Shown here: one piece after another, positions 63,589-64,000 of the stretch
Layout of the letters: each line of letters begins with the position of its first letter
How positions within the stretch are numbered: the first letter of the stretch is position 1
Assembly (NCBI GenBank): GCA_034440635.1
Contig: JAOTON010002088.1
Coordinates: forward strand, 806,001 to 870,000
Direction of reading: 5' to 3'
Source: Lepas anatifera
Taxonomy: Eukaryota > Arthropoda > Thecostraca > Lepadidae
DNA: 64,000 bases
Notes under the pieces: model-generated
The model's input: the letters and a program-made list of their open reading frames with translations, nothing else
Told to the model about the DNA's origin: nothing
Database searches by the model: none
Program-made: the position numbers and the translations under genes

Positions 63589-64000
63589 ATAATGATCAGT
63601 AATCGCCTCCAACATAAAAGAACGGCGAAAACATGCCAGGGCAAATAGACAAAAACAGGATGATTTAATGAATGGGGCTACTGAAATTCAGATACGAGAG
63701 TAATTAGGTCCTTACATCAAAGTTCCAAGAACACCGACTCAGCCACGCTACCAAAGCTCTACAAACCTGCAACTGAGCAACCCATATCCACATATGTTAA
63801 CCATATCGCTTGTTTATTCCTCCCGGTGTTTGAAGCGTCCCCATCAACCCTATCTATCTTTTGTTCTCTCCTTATGATGTAACTGTGTACTTCCCCACAC
63901 CCTTTCTAGACCCACTACCCTCATATCATCCATGGTATGCCCCTGTGACAAGAAATGTGTCCTCACCGGGAGCTCACTCGCGGGCTTAGACGCCCGTATT
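63589..64000. other. Right edge, unassigned
   Basis: Nothing recognised. Confidence 0.3.

Overview
This is a eukaryotic, animal-type window: one gene with many exons, long introns, GT-AG splice junctions and very heavy repeat load. The minus strand carries almost the whole of one Eph receptor tyrosine kinase gene. I place 18 coding exons between the start codon at 53202 and a kinase exon ending at 1984; phases agree at every junction and the order follows the protein. All 18 exons together give 956 codons. Only the SAM domain and 3' end are missing, presumably beyond position 1. The Eph sequence, the CR1/L2-like, Penelope and pogo elements and the many TTAA-flanked elements fit an invertebrate, most likely an arthropod (crustacean is a guess).

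Layout of the gene (read right to left): 53.2 kb signal peptide; 51.8, 49.9, 41.5 and 36.6 kb ligand-binding domain and start of the cysteine-rich region; 32.5 kb cysteine-rich; 31.1 and 30.7 kb first FN3; 30.3 and 28.5 kb second FN3; 18.5 and 16.1 kb a second, almost identical copy of that second FN3; 12.6 kb transmembrane helix; 7.5 kb juxtamembrane and glycine loop; 6.8, 4.9, 3.2 and 2.1 kb the rest of the kinase. The VAIK lysine, helix-C glutamate, HRD, DFG and APE motifs are all present, so an active kinase is expected.

The introns and the 10.8 kb upstream of exon 1 are mostly transposons. At least seven families of about 0.4 to 1.5 kb non-autonomous elements end in TTAA with terminal inverted repeats (piggyBac-like), and several are packed with TGACCT/AGGTCA motifs. 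A pogo/Tigger transposon with a broken transposase and a C-terminal PHD-like finger (20.6-27.1 kb) lies inside one of them and itself carries a tRNA-Arg-like SINE and another TTAA element. There are also CR1/L2-like LINE pieces, a head-to-head pair of Penelope fragments, a retroelement inserted in a tRNA-like sequence, foldbacks, a palindrome with about 200 bp arms, minisatellites and TA/CA microsatellites.

Most interesting points: (1) a duplicated phase 1-1 FN3 exon pair whose exons are nearly identical while flanking introns have diverged, allowing a three-FN3 receptor or mutually exclusive exons; (2) a 22-bp minisatellite of about 30 units that grew from the 3' splice site of the cysteine-rich exon, so a potential acceptor is repeated in every unit; (3) a duplicated in-frame acceptor at exon 2; (4) a juxtamembrane Tyr-to-Phe change and an unusual activation segment; (5) nested transposons whose joints can be read exactly.
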